The position numbers and the translations under genes are program-made. From NCBI RefSeq assembly GCF_014384965.1, contig NZ_JACRSW010000027.1:124001-188000 (forward strand): a stretch of 64,000 bases of DNA, in the 5' to 3' direction. This DNA comes from Jutongia hominis. GTDB lineage: Bacteria > Bacillota > Clostridia > Lachnospirales > Lachnospiraceae. The notes beneath the pieces are model-generated. The model worked only from the letters and a program-made list of their open reading frames with translations. It was not told the DNA's origin and searched no databases. Shown piece after piece: positions 63,655 through 64,000 of the stretch; positions within the stretch are counted from its first letter, which is position 1, and each line of letters begins with the position of its first letter.

Positions 63655-64000
63655 ATGAAGCGTAAAATAGGAATTCTTTTTGCGTATTTAGTGATCGTGT
63701 TTTTTGTTTTTTCCCCGGAAACGGTTTGTCAGGGAGCAAAGACCGGATTGTTGTTATGGTTTCAGACCGTTCTTCCGGCATTGCTCCCTTTTATGATCGT
63801 ATCCGGTTTTTTTGTAAAGAAAAACATCACGGATTCCATCAATAAAATGGCAGCACCGTTTTTTACAGAAATGTTTCACATTTCAAGACCGGCATCTTAT
63901 CCGGCTTTGATCGGTATGCTTTCCGGGTATCCGATCGGAGCAAAAACAGTTGCGCAAATGTATGAAGAAAAACAGCTTGATAAAGCAGAAGCACAATATC
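63655..64000 (+). CDS. YlbJ-like membrane protein, 3' end outside the window
   Basis: The first 115 codons of a membrane protein that runs past base 64000. It starts MKRKIGILFAYLVIVFFVF and has GLLLWFQTVLPALLPFMIVSGFF and MLSGYPIGAKTVAQMYEE, the pattern of the nucleoside-recognition/YlbJ sporulation membrane family. If correct, it suggests a spore-forming ancestry. The start is ATG 63655; an ATG at 63639 runs into a stop after eight codons. Confidence 0.75.
   Translation, partial: MKRKIGILFAYLVIVFFVFSPETVCQGAKTGLLLWFQTVLPALLPFMIVSGFFVKKNITDSINKMAAPFFTEMFHISRPASYPALIGMLSGYPIGAKTVAQMYEEKQLDKAEAQY

Noticed and set aside
1..64000. tRNA or rRNA genes and CRISPR arrays
   Set aside because: Reading through the gaps I found no cloverleaf ending in CCA, no rRNA-like sequence and no regularly spaced short repeats.

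Overview
The window is a 64 kb stretch of a low-GC Gram-positive genome, most likely a gut member of the Lachnospiraceae (Clostridia). The evidence is the AT-rich sequence with strong AGGAGG ribosome binding sites, the gene orders dgt-dnaG-rpoD-trmK and rnc-smc-ftsY, a cmk-ispH-rpsA array, NfnAB-type electron bifurcation, and lineage-typical families such as DUF5688. I cannot name the genus from sequence alone.

Layout. 1-3.8 kb holds the end of pheT and three small membrane-protein genes. 4.2-5.9 kb holds an ammonium transporter fused to a PII sensor. 6.2-13.9 kb is an accessory island. Two decayed copies of one IS110-family element flank about 4.7 kb of DNA with a different codon style. That DNA carries a secreted M64-type metalloprotease, the orphaned tail of a cell-wall-anchored protein, and a broken small membrane protein. 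13.9-25.8 kb is a variable zone. It holds two MATE exporters, a roughly 618 bp fold-back palindrome, an MFS carrier with an acetyltransferase, xpt, a surface-polysaccharide cluster (two GT2 enzymes and a flippase), and a purine permease on the minus strand. From 26.2 kb to the end nearly everything is core housekeeping on the plus strand: miaB, dgt, dnaG, rpoD, trmK, a TGS-nucleoside kinase, folD, rimO, pgsA, a CinA-C gene, a flavoprotein, cmk, ispH, rpsA, cheR, a MraY-like gene, plsX, acp, rnc, smc, ftsY, a threonine dehydratase, hisZGDB-hisIE, a CYTH gene, nfnAB, a DUF5688 gene, a NUDIX gene, a rhodanese-TtcA fusion and the start of a YlbJ-like gene.

The most interesting system is the IS110 pair. 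Each copy carries a different deletion (about 226 bp and about 257 bp), and both reconstruct to an element of about 1.81 kb bounded by an AG/CT core dinucleotide. Copy 2 keeps the roughly 360 nt non-coding leader upstream of the transposase. This leader is rich in stem-loops. It contains one short segment identical to the far end of the element and one complementary to the near end, as expected of the donor loop of a bridge RNA. A short window of this leader differs sharply between otherwise near-identical copies, as expected of a reprogrammed target guide. The right end of the element also supplies the Shine-Dalgarno sequence of the gene next to each copy.

Other points of note are the 618 bp palindrome, a related stem-loop leader in front of two unrelated genes (one is xpt, which shows no classical purine riboswitch), a consensus promoter running straight into a terminator upstream of the Amt-PII gene, and several fusions: Amt-PII, TGS-kinase, TIM-like-HisIE and rhodanese-TtcA. 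No rRNA, tRNA or CRISPR array was recognised.
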